From the NCBI GenBank assembly GCA_900548595.1, contig URLB01000064.1, positions 1-11,361 on the forward strand: a stretch of DNA of 11,361 bases, read 5' to 3'. Each line of letters starts with the position of its first letter. Position 1 is the first letter of the stretch. The position numbers were made by a program, and so were the translations under genes. The notes below the pieces were generated by a model that made no database searches, had not been told where the DNA came from, and saw only the letters and a program-made list of their open reading frames with translations. The stretch comes from an uncultured Eubacteriales bacterium (GTDB lineage Bacteria; Bacillota; Clostridia; Lachnospirales; Anaerotignaceae). Below, piece after piece: positions 5,852-11,361 of the stretch.

Positions 5852-7688
5852 AGCATACACCTCCTCCGAAAGCCGCCGCTCCGCAGTTTGAACATTGTTC
5901 ACGGCAGTTAGGCGTAGTTATAGCCATTTCGGCTTTTTTTCTTTCATTAATTAAAAACTGTTTTGTTACTCCTATGGATATGTGATCCCATGGAAGTATC
6001 TCGTCAAAACTTCTTTTTCTGTTAGCATAAAAAGCAGGGTCTACTCCTGTTTCTTCAAATGCCTCCATCCACTTATCAAAAAGGAACAGTTCCGACCATG
6101 AGTCAAATCTACAGCCTTTTTCCCACGCTTTATATATTGCCGCCGAAACTCTTCTGTCTCCTCTTGCCATTACACCTTCAAGCGAGCTTAATTTTGCGTC
6201 GTGGTAATTATATTTTATCTGTTTTCTGGATATATGCGATTTAACGATTTTCGCTTTCTCCGCAAACTCCTGATACGTGTCCTGTGCGTCCCACTGAAAC
6301 GGAGTAAACGGTTTCGGAACAAAGCAGGAACTGCTTGCGACAACCGTTACGGGTCTCGGCTTTTTGTCTCTTGGTATTTCGTAATACTTGTCCACAACCT
6401 TTGCCGAAAGATCTGCGATTCCTATAAGATCCTCTTCCGTTTCTGTAGGAAGTCCTATCATAAAATAGAGTTTTACTCTCTCCCATGAACCTGAAAATGC
6501 CAATGCACATCCGTTCAAAATATCTTCTTCCGTAAGATTTTTGTTAATTACGTTTCTCAGTCTCTGCGTTCCCGCTTCCGCCGCAAATGTAAGACTGCTT
6601 TTTCTTACTTCCTGTATTTTTTCCATTAAGTCGAGTGAAAACGAGTCTATACGAAGCGATGGAAGCGAAAGGGTAACTTTATCCTTTGAAAAATCATCAA
6701 GCAGACCGTTTGCTAAGTCATGGAAACATGTATAATCGCTTGTGCTGAGAGATACAAGCGATATTTCATCATCTCCCGAGGCGTCAATTAGGGAATGAGC
6801 CTGTTTAATAAGAGTTTGATATTCTTTTTCCCTTACAGGTCTGTATACAAATCCTGCCTGGCAAAAACGGCAGCCTCTTATGCAGCCTCTGAACAATTCC
6901 AGAGTTACTCTGTCATGTACCGTTTCAATAAGCGGAACTATCATCTTGGGCGGATAGTACACCTTATCCATATCCGTAACTATTACCTTTTTAATAGTTT
7001 TAGGAGCTTTAGGGTCATTCGGTTCAAACGAAGCGATTTCCCCGTTTTCCTTATACTTTACATCATAATATTTCGGGACATACATACCGGGTACATCAAG
7101 CAGCTTATATAAAAATTCGTCTCTTGTGCCGCCGTTCTTCTTATGCTCCTTGTACATTTCCATTATATTGTCATACTCAGCTTCTCCTTCGCCGAGATAA
7201 AAGAAATCTACAAAATCTGCAAGCGGTTCAGGATTGTAGGCACACGAACCTCCGCACAATATTATTGGATCATCTTCGCCTCTGTCTTTGGAATAAACAG
7301 GTATTCCTGACATATCCAGCATATTTATAAGGTTTGTATAACACATTTCATACTGTAAAGTAAATCCGACAAAGTCAAATTCTTTCAGCGGAGTATATGT
7401 TTCCAGAGAGTAAATCGGTATATTATTGTCTCTCATAGCTTTTTCCATATCCGTCCATGGTGCAAACGCCCTCTCGCAGTACGTATCATCACGCCTGTTT
7501 AAAAAGAAGTATAATATTTGCAGTCCCAGACACGACATTCCGACCTCGTATACGTCGGGAAAGCAAAATGCAAACCTTATGTCAACGCTTTCGGGGTCTT
7601 TTTTTACCATATTCAGTTCATTACCTATATATCTGGCAGGCTTTTCAACCTGCATCAAAATTTCATCGGGAACAGTAATCCTACTCAT
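5823..7688 (-). CDS. TIGR03960 family B12-binding-type radical SAM protein
   Basis: A 621-residue protein. The N-terminal half, with FAFCFPDVYEVGMSCLGLQILY near residue 39 and a GGS/GEGEAE segment near 146-170, resembles the cobalamin-binding-like domain of B12 radical SAM enzymes. The radical SAM core carries the 4Fe-4S motif CIRGCRFC with Cys269, Cys273 and Cys276, followed by QAGFVYRP. The C-terminus has a second Cys cluster (595, 599, 602 and 612), as is usual in TIGR03960. The substrate and product are unknown; the conserved link with DUF2344 and RNase E/G hints at RNA or ribosome modification, which is inference. The ATG at 7688 follows a GGAGG site. It heads the three-gene operon, with a promoter candidate at 7732-7759. 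The ribosome site for the next gene is inside its last codons. Confidence 0.93.
   Translation of the reverse strand: MSRITVPDEILMQVEKPARYIGNELNMVKKDPESVDIRFAFCFPDVYEVGMSCLGLQILYFFLNRRDDTYCERAFAPWTDMEKAMRDNNIPIYSLETYTPLKEFDFVGFTLQYEMCYTNLINMLDMSGIPVYSKDRGEDDPIILCGGSCAYNPEPLADFVDFFYLGEGEAEYDNIMEMYKEHKKNGGTRDEFLYKLLDVPGMYVPKYYDVKYKENGEIASFEPNDPKAPKTIKKVIVTDMDKVYYPPKMIVPLIETVHDRVTLELFRGCIRGCRFCQAGFVYRPVREKEYQTLIKQAHSLIDASGDDEISLVSLSTSDYTCFHDLANGLLDDFSKDKVTLSLPSLRIDSFSLDLMEKIQEVRKSSLTFAAEAGTQRLRNVINKNLTEEDILNGCALAFSGSWERVKLYFMIGLPTETEEDLIGIADLSAKVVDKYYEIPRDKKPRPVTVVASSSCFVPKPFTPFQWDAQDTYQEFAEKAKIVKSHISRKQIKYNYHDAKLSSLEGVMARGDRRVSAAIYKAWEKGCRFDSWSELFLFDKWMEAFEETGVDPAFYANRKRSFDEILPWDHISIGVTKQFLINERKKAEMAITTPNCREQCSNCGAAAFGGGVCFESREKNKI
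5860..5867 (-). promoter_or_regulatory. Shine-Dalgarno of the DUF2344 gene embedded in the radical SAM coding sequence
   Basis: Minus-strand GGAGGAGG lies within the codons for the Gly-Gly-Gly of the radical SAM C-terminal Cys cluster and eight bases before the TTG at 5851. It decides the downstream start and indicates translational coupling. Confidence 0.75.
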
Positions 7689-7731
7689 GATCTCCTCCGT
7701 TTAAATTTTTAAATACAGCATAGTTATTCAT

Positions 7732-7759
7732 TTTATATAATAACTTATATCTCTCTCAA
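7732..7759 (-). promoter_or_regulatory. Candidate promoter of the radical SAM - DUF2344 - rng operon
   Basis: Minus-strand TTGAGA (7754-7759), a 16-base spacer and TATAAA (7732-7737) lie 44 bases before the radical SAM start. The sequence is AT-rich, so chance matches are possible. Confidence 0.45.
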
Positions 7760-7831
7760 TTGCACGAACTTTTTCTTTCTTTTTATTTTGCTCAGGCTAA
7801 TAGGTTATAGCATTGTCAGTTCCGCCATGCG

Positions 7832-7860
7832 TTGAACAGACCCCAAAAATATGATAAAGT
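7832..7860 (+). promoter_or_regulatory. Candidate extended -10 promoter for the 7915-8319 gene
   Basis: TTGAAC (7832-7837), 17 bases, then TGA-TAAAGT (TAAAGT at 7855-7860 with a TGn extension). The predicted transcript start near 7867 would leave almost no leader for the upstream in-frame ATG at 7876, which favours the ATG at 7915. Confidence 0.4.
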
Positions 7861-7914
7861 AAATAAAAAAGGAATATGATTGCAAAAATTATTTTTTGTG
7901 GAGTGGGAGTTCTC

Positions 7915-8319
7915 ATGAAACGTAAGACAGTTATATTAACCGTTGCGGCAATTCTGTTAGTCGGCATCACTTTTTGGTATAACGCCCCGATTGACTTGAT
8001 AAATTTAAATCACAATGATGTAATGGAAATTGTTGTCTTTAACGGCAACAGCGGAAATACAACGCATATTACCGACAAAGAGCAGGTTCAGCATATTGTA
8101 GAAAATTTAAATGACATTGAAATAAAGAGAGCAAAACCGTCTGTCGGTTATTGCGGTTATAGTTTCAAATTAACTTTTTATCTGTCTGACGGCAGTGAAG
8201 CAGATGATTGGAATAACTTTATTATTAATTCAGACGATACTATCAGAAAAGACCCGTTTTTCTATTCTGTAACAAAAGGTAAAATCGATTATACCTATAT
8301 CAAGAATATCACCGAATAA
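7915..8319 (+). CDS. Hypothetical small membrane-anchored protein
   Basis: A 134-residue protein that I do not recognise. It starts with a positive MKRK, then one hydrophobic helix (about residues 5-22), with no lipobox Cys, so it is probably a signal-anchored protein with the rest outside the membrane. The outer part is acidic and polar, with a segment like HITDKEQVQHIVENLNDIEIKRAK followed by beta-strand-like stretches; this pattern is seen in small Gram-positive extracytoplasmic domains of unknown function. The ATG at 7915 is chosen because GGGAG (7905-7909) lies five bases upstream; an in-frame ATG at 7876 would add 13 residues. It is one of only two plus-strand genes and stands alone between the radical SAM operon (divergent) and the hairpin field. 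No clear intrinsic terminator follows; a weak 6-bp hairpin lies at 8356-8370. Confidence 0.75.
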   Translation: MKRKTVILTVAAILLVGITFWYNAPIDLINLNHNDVMEIVVFNGNSGNTTHITDKEQVQHIVENLNDIEIKRAKPSVGYCGYSFKLTFYLSDGSEADDWNNFIINSDDTIRKDPFFYSVTKGKIDYTYIKNITE

Positions 8320-8483
8320 TGCGTGTTAATTTTCGCAGATTACTTTCGTTTTATCAAACAGCTTCTGTTTTCCCATATACATCATCCTACCGATTTGGTA
8401 AAAACGGATTATTTTACAGAAATCAGTACCAACACAAAAATAAATAACTTATCGGATTTATATAATATTTGTCAAACACATAA

Positions 8484-8512
8484 AGACTTCCGCAGTATTT
8501 CTGTGGAAGTCT
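8484..8512. repeat. Inverted repeat 1 of the hairpin field
   Basis: AGACTTCCGCAG (8484-8495) pairs with CTGTGGAAGTCT (8501-8512): 12 pairs, including one G-U when read on the plus strand, around the loop TATTT. No T-tract follows on either strand. Confidence 0.75.
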
Positions 8513-8541
8513 CAGATTATAGACAAACAGATTTTAGGTTA

Positions 8542-8586
8542 GCGGAAAGGTTCGGGAAACAGCTCCGTTTCCCGAGTGGAATCCGC
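8542..8586. repeat. Inverted repeat 2 of the hairpin field (two-part stem)
   Basis: The inner stem TCGGGAAAC (8552-8560) pairs with GTTTCCCGA (8567-8575) around a six-base loop. After an asymmetric internal loop, an outer stem pairs GCGGA (8542-8546) with TCCGC (8582-8586). The layered form resembles a structured RNA more than a simple palindrome. Confidence 0.7.
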
Positions 8587-8611
8587 AGGCAAAATTCATT
8601 TCTGCCGAGGA

Positions 8612-8657
8612 AAACAGTAGGTTTCAAAGCATTTTTGCTAATGGAACCTGTCTGTTT
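8612..8657. repeat. Inverted repeat 4 of the hairpin field (long interrupted hairpin)
   Basis: Three nested stems: AAACAG (8612-8617) with CTGTTT (8652-8657); AGGTTTC (8619-8625) with GGAACCT (8643-8649), with one T-G pair; and AGCA (8628-8631) with TGCT (8636-8639) around TTTT. A weaker small inverted repeat, GGCA/TGCC (8588-8606), lies just before it and counts as repeat 3. Confidence 0.65.
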
Positions 8658-8673
8658 CTACAACTGTATCAAC

Positions 8674-8697
8674 TCGTCGAAATCCTGATTTCGACGA
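8674..8697. repeat. Inverted repeat 5 of the hairpin field
   Basis: TCGTCGAAATC (8674-8684) and GATTTCGACGA (8687-8697) are perfect reverse complements separated by only CT. In RNA the tip would open to form a loop. Confidence 0.75.
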
Positions 8698-8722
8698 AAG
8701 GCGTCGATTTTGTCGACGCCTT
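8698..8722. repeat. Inverted repeat 6 of the hairpin field
   Basis: AAGGCGTCGA (8698-8707) and TCGACGCCTT (8713-8722) are perfect reverse complements around TTTTG. It starts directly after inverted repeat 5, and both contain the CGTCGA/TCGACG core, so their arms could also pair with each other. Confidence 0.8.
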
Positions 8723-8726
8723 CAAT

Positions 8727-8744
8727 CATACGCATTAACGTATG
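8727..8744. repeat. Inverted repeat 7 of the hairpin field
   Basis: CATACG (8727-8732) pairs with CGTATG (8739-8744) around CATTAA. It lies 11 bases beyond the stop of the AIM24-like gene and could help end or protect that minus-strand message, although no T-tract follows. Confidence 0.55.
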
Positions 8745-8755
8745 CTTAGATTGTT

Positions 8756-9436
8756 TTATTTATCAACTATTATATACGGCGCGAGACTTCCGGCAGCTGC
8801 GCTTATGGGCATTGTCTGCAACACTATCTTTCCGGGGCCTTTTACTACGGTATTAAAAAATCCCTCTCCTCCGAACAAAACATTTTTAGCGCCTTTAACT
8901 GATACTATTTCCATAGTGCAGGTAGAGTCCATAGCCGCAAGATATCCTGTATCCACAATCATTGATTCTCCGCTTCTCAGTTCATATTCGACAGCATGCC
9001 CATCTATTTCTATAAACGCCGTTCCGTTTCCGGAAAGCTTTTGCATAATAAATCCTTCGCCGCCGAAAAATCCCGAACCAAGCTTCTTCTGAAAAGCAAT
9101 AGAAAGATTTACGCCCTCCTCCGCAGCAAGAAAAGAAGCCTTCTGCACAATTATAGAATTGGACGGACCGATTTCAACAGCTCTTATTGCTCCGGGAAAA
9201 CTTGAGGCAAATGCAATAAGACCTTCCGCGCCTTTCGCAGTGTATCTGTTCTGGAAAATAGCCTCCCCTGCAAACATGCGTCCGAGAGCTTTTCCGATTC
9301 CTCCGTTTGACGTTGTTTCCATTTTCATATTCGGACTCATCCAGCTCATGCTTCCTCTTTCCGTTATCATGCTTTCGCCGTCCGATAATCTGCATATTAC
9401 TGCCGGGAGCGTTCCTCCTACTATTTCATATCTCAT
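8756..9436 (-). CDS. TIGR00266 / AIM24 family protein
   Basis: A 226-residue protein of the AIM24 (TIGR00266) family, a beta-rich, tryptophan RNA-binding attenuator-like fold. Typical features are SMSWMSPNMKMET near residue 28, a Gly-rich GGIGKALGRMFAGEAIFQNRYTA stretch, and repeated GGEGF motifs (FFGGEGFIMQKL and LFGGEGFFNTVV). The length matches the bacterial family. Bacterial members are widespread but lack a settled role; the yeast namesake affects the mitochondrial inner membrane. There is no signal peptide or transmembrane helix. The ATG at 9436 has GAGGTGG seven bases upstream. A strong promoter (9469-9497) makes it a separate transcription unit from the RDD gene. Its 3' side borders the hairpin field. 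Confidence 0.93.
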   Translation of the reverse strand: MRYEIVGGTLPAVICRLSDGESMITERGSMSWMSPNMKMETTSNGGIGKALGRMFAGEAIFQNRYTAKGAEGLIAFASSFPGAIRAVEIGPSNSIIVQKASFLAAEEGVNLSIAFQKKLGSGFFGGEGFIMQKLSGNGTAFIEIDGHAVEYELRSGESMIVDTGYLAAMDSTCTMEIVSVKGAKNVLFGGEGFFNTVVKGPGKIVLQTMPISAAAGSLAPYIIVDK

Positions 9437-9468
9437 ACCTGTACCACCTCGCTTTTTTATTTAATTAA

Positions 9469-9497
9469 ATTTTAATTTTATCGGCAATATATGTCAA
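9469..9497 (-). promoter_or_regulatory. Sigma-A promoter of the AIM24-like gene
   Basis: Minus-strand TTGACA (9492-9497, perfect), 17 bases, then TAAAAT (9469-9474). The leader would be about 26 bases and includes the GAGGTGG ribosome site. Confidence 0.7.
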
Positions 9498-9517
9498 TTA
9501 CGTATTTCTTAAGACTT

Positions 9518-10534
9518 TTACAGCCATATATTAAAACTTACGACAAAATCCGCCGCATTTTCCTCGTATTTGTCTATTGCATCGCCCAGCACTCCGATTT
9601 GGATTTCATCATAAAAGTCCGTATATTTTTCTATATGCACTCCTTTATATTCCTCCAACAAATCGGAAAATGTCGGTTTTGTAAAATATTCGGTCAATTC
9701 ATCCAGCTTTGAATATTCAAAACAATTTATCCTTGCCCCAAGCAGCGAATGTATTGCCAGATAATCATATCCCTCATTTTTCATTATTTCATGCCAATTT
9801 CCGCTGTACTTAAAACTTACGGATTTTATTTTTTCACCGTCAGTTTCAAATTCAAAAACAGGCGGTTCGGGATAAAAATCCGAAACTCTTTCATTAATAT
9901 GTATTGTTCCATCAATATTCATTGTTTGATATCCGTATCCGAAATACTCCGCAGCGCTGTTATAATTTTCCACAAATTCATCGACAGTCAAGTCCCCTCT
10001 GTTTTTGGGAAGCAATCCTTGGTATTCCGAAAGAAAATATATAAGAGCTATTACTGTGGCAAAAAATACATATTTAAAAGTTCTAGTTTTTTCGGGCATA
10101 ACATATCTTACATTCGTATCCCATTCCAGTTCCTCTCCTGCCGCACACTTTTTATAGGACTTATAAAGTCGGTAAATACGATAAAACGGTATCATAAATC
10201 CAAGTCCGTATTTCAACCTTTTGAACGATCTTATAAGTCCTTCCTTATATGTCAGCTTTCTTCCGCTTTTATGCAGTATCCTTATGCCGAATAATGACTT
10301 CCCGGCTGTAGATACCCACGACATAGTAAGCAGCGGTTCTATAAAAGCAGTTGCAAAACACAGTATTATATATCCGTTTCTCCCCCAAAACCAATCGTCC
10401 GACGGATAATGATTAAGCACAAACAGCCATATTATGTTCGTTATTACCGCCATGTATGCCACGTCAAAACAAAATGCCAAAAACCGCCTCCAAGGATGCG
10501 GCCTTTCCCGATTTTCAATATTTATTTCTCCCAT
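9518..10534 (-). CDS. RDD-family membrane protein with C-terminal extracytoplasmic domain
   Basis: A 338-residue protein. The first half is an RDD domain: RPHPWRRFLAFCFDV (Arg and Asp24 of the motif) leads into transmembrane helix 1 (about 18-41), a second helix follows (about 53-74), then GKSLFGIRIL, typical of the family, with a further hydrophobic stretch near 110-118. A last helix (about 153-168) precedes a roughly 170-residue polar, acidic region, probably outside the cell, that I do not recognise. RDD proteins are of mixed or unknown function; some are ion exchangers. The ATG at 10534 is preferred over the in-frame GTG at 10558 because AAGGAGGG lies eight bases before it and the predicted transcript start falls downstream of 10558. 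It has its own promoter and lies between the AIM24-like and HD genes. Confidence 0.85.
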   Translation of the reverse strand: MGEINIENRERPHPWRRFLAFCFDVAYMAVITNIIWLFVLNHYPSDDWFWGRNGYIILCFATAFIEPLLTMSWVSTAGKSLFGIRILHKSGRKLTYKEGLIRSFKRLKYGLGFMIPFYRIYRLYKSYKKCAAGEELEWDTNVRYVMPEKTRTFKYVFFATVIALIYFLSEYQGLLPKNRGDLTVDEFVENYNSAAEYFGYGYQTMNIDGTIHINERVSDFYPEPPVFEFETDGEKIKSVSFKYSGNWHEIMKNEGYDYLAIHSLLGARINCFEYSKLDELTEYFTKPTFSDLLEEYKGVHIEKYTDFYDEIQIGVLGDAIDKYEENAADFVVSFNIWL

Positions 10535-10558
10535 TTTCGCCGCCCTCCTTGTACTCAC

Positions 10559-10587
10559 ATAATATACAAAAAGAGACGTTGTTTCAA
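10559..10587 (-). promoter_or_regulatory. Sigma-A promoter of the RDD-family gene
   Basis: Minus-strand TTGAAA (10582-10587), 17 bases, then TATTAT (10559-10564): five of six matches in each box. It lies just after the HD-protein stop (10597) and predicts a transcript start near 10552, supporting ATG 10534 as the start codon. Confidence 0.7.
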
Positions 10588-10596
10588 GATATTATT

Positions 10597-11241
10597 TCAG
10601 TTCTGTATTAATATTTTTTCAAACATTTTTTCACTGCCGTTTATATATAGTATTTTTCTTGCGCCGTACTCGTCCACATTCAGAACACTGTATATGTCCT
10701 TTCCGATTTTCCTTTCAAAATATTCCTTTAGGCTATATATAATTTGTCTTTTTTCAACAGGATATACGGAGCCGTATCTCATAATTATATCTTTCATTCG
10801 CTCTTCCAGAGTAACCGGTCCTTTTGACATAATCATTGAATCGCATAATTGTATAAGCCTGTCATAATCGTTATATTCATATTTTGTTATTTTGTTTTGC
10901 ACAAATTCCAGCTCCGTAATACTCACGTCAAATTTTCCAACGTATGTTGTTATATCTTTAATGGGGAATGTATGGGTGAGGCATATTTTGGCTACAGTAT
11001 CATATCCCATTTCGCTCATCATCTTATATCCTTCCAAAATATGCCTGAACTGCCCGTCTGTACTTTTTCCTATGTCATGTAATAATCCCAAAACATATGC
11101 TTTCTCCCCGTCCATTCCGCAAAGTTCGGCTATTTTCTTTGCGCACTTCCCCGTTTCTATGCTGTGATTTATCCAGCTTCCTCCTCTTTTTTCTTTCGCA
11201 TTTTCAATTATCATATCTGCCGTATTCATATTAGGAAACAT
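10597..11241 (-). CDS. HD-domain phosphohydrolase
   Basis: A 214-residue soluble protein with a complete HD metal-binding set: His26 (WINHSIETG), His55-Asp56 (LGLLHDIGK), His90 (CLTHTF) and Asp134 (QLCDSM). HD proteins of this compact type hydrolyse phosphoester bonds in nucleotides or related molecules; the substrate cannot be told from sequence. There is no fused GAF, response-regulator or membrane domain, so it is not an obvious cyclic-di-GMP phosphodiesterase and lacks the HD-GYP signature. The C-terminal 60 residues are Lys/Glu-rich and unassigned. The ATG at 11241 has AGGTG six bases upstream; another Met lies at residue 5. The RDD gene follows with its own promoter. The 120 bases to the right edge show no clear promoter or gene. 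Confidence 0.9.
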   Translation of the reverse strand: MFPNMNTADMIIENAKEKRGGSWINHSIETGKCAKKIAELCGMDGEKAYVLGLLHDIGKSTDGQFRHILEGYKMMSEMGYDTVAKICLTHTFPIKDITTYVGKFDVSITELEFVQNKITKYEYNDYDRLIQLCDSMIMSKGPVTLEERMKDIIMRYGSVYPVEKRQIIYSLKEYFERKIGKDIYSVLNVDEYGARKILYINGSEKMFEKILIQN

Positions 11242-11361
11242 TCAAAACACCTGCCTTTGTTTTCATGTTATACAAATGCCGCGGCTTATTCTATCACAGT
11301 CATGTTAAAAGAAGTTCTAATTACAGTAAAACCCTTTATATTCCGTCATGTTCTCCAATGC

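Larger units (their letters stand above)
8320..8755. other. 436-base gene-free stretch with a run of hairpins
   Basis: This gap lies between two converging genes (stops at 8319 and 8756). The first 160 bases are AT-rich and hold only weak structure: a 6-bp hairpin AAACAG-CTT-CTGTTT at 8356-8370. From 8484 to 8744 the sequence is a near-continuous succession of inverted repeats, listed separately. An open frame on the plus strand (GTG at 8323 to 8688) spans most of it but lacks a ribosome site and has an unconvincing protein. None of the hairpins has a classical T-tract, so they are not typical terminators. The stretch may be a structured RNA, a dispersed non-coding repeat, or a degraded insertion. 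Confidence 0.7.

Noticed and set aside
5852..5902. Upstream extension of the DUF2344 protein to an ATG at 5902
   Set aside because: Would overlap the radical SAM gene by 80 bases with no Shine-Dalgarno, whereas TTG 5851 has an ideal one.
8484..8744. CRISPR array or tandem direct repeats
   Set aside because: The repeats are inverted and differ from each other; there is no regular repeat-spacer spacing and no cas-like gene.
9749..10294. Plus-strand 181-codon frame opposite the RDD gene
   Set aside because: Antisense shadow of a well-supported RDD-family gene, with no ribosome site.
11317..11361. Possible C-terminal tail of a further minus-strand gene (15 codons to a TAG at 11317)
   Set aside because: Too short to tell from chance; all three minus frames close within 45 bases of the edge and no family can be recognised.

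Overview
The window looks like a chromosomal segment of a low-to-mid GC Gram-positive anaerobe, most likely a member of the Clostridia. Supporting signs are strong GGAGG-type ribosome binding sites, sigma-A-like TTGACA/TATAAT promoters with 17-base spacers, use of GTG and TTG starts, a DUF1540 protein, ribonuclease Y, and the clostridial radical SAM / DUF2344 / RNase G gene order. Nearly all genes are on the minus strand. Nothing resembles a phage, transposon, CRISPR array, tRNA or rRNA.

Layout from left to right. (1) 1-880, minus: a class I aspartate-type aminotransferase that runs off the left edge, with its own promoter at 912-940. (2) 948-1874, minus: an M19 zinc dipeptidase. (3) 1996-2157, plus: a 53-residue DUF1540 Cys protein. 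(4) 2169-2193: a perfect hairpin acting as a shared terminator between the DUF1540 gene and rny. (5) 2206-about 3744, minus: RNase Y, with a strong promoter but no ordinary start codon behind its Shine-Dalgarno. (6) 3903-7688, minus: a tight three-gene operon of a B12-type radical SAM protein, a DUF2344 partner and RNase E/G; the reading frames overlap by 29 and 4 bases. (7) 7915-8319, plus: an unrecognised small membrane-anchored protein. (8) 8320-8755: a 436-base gene-free stretch filled with consecutive hairpins. (9) 8756-9436, minus: an AIM24/TIGR00266 protein. (10) 9518-10534, minus: an RDD-family membrane protein with an outer domain. (11) 10597-11241, minus: an HD-domain phosphohydrolase.

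Functionally, the centre joins two enzymes that can start mRNA decay: RNase E/G, co-translated with a radical SAM pair of unknown chemistry, and directly downstream the independently promoted RNase Y. The flanking genes are mostly single units with their own promoters: amino acid metabolism, peptide turnover and envelope-associated proteins.

Most of the window is ordinary housekeeping sequence. I do not see a clear new multi-gene system. The two most unusual signals are the hairpin field at 8484-8744, which no gene explains, and the apparent AUA (or damaged) start codon of RNase Y.
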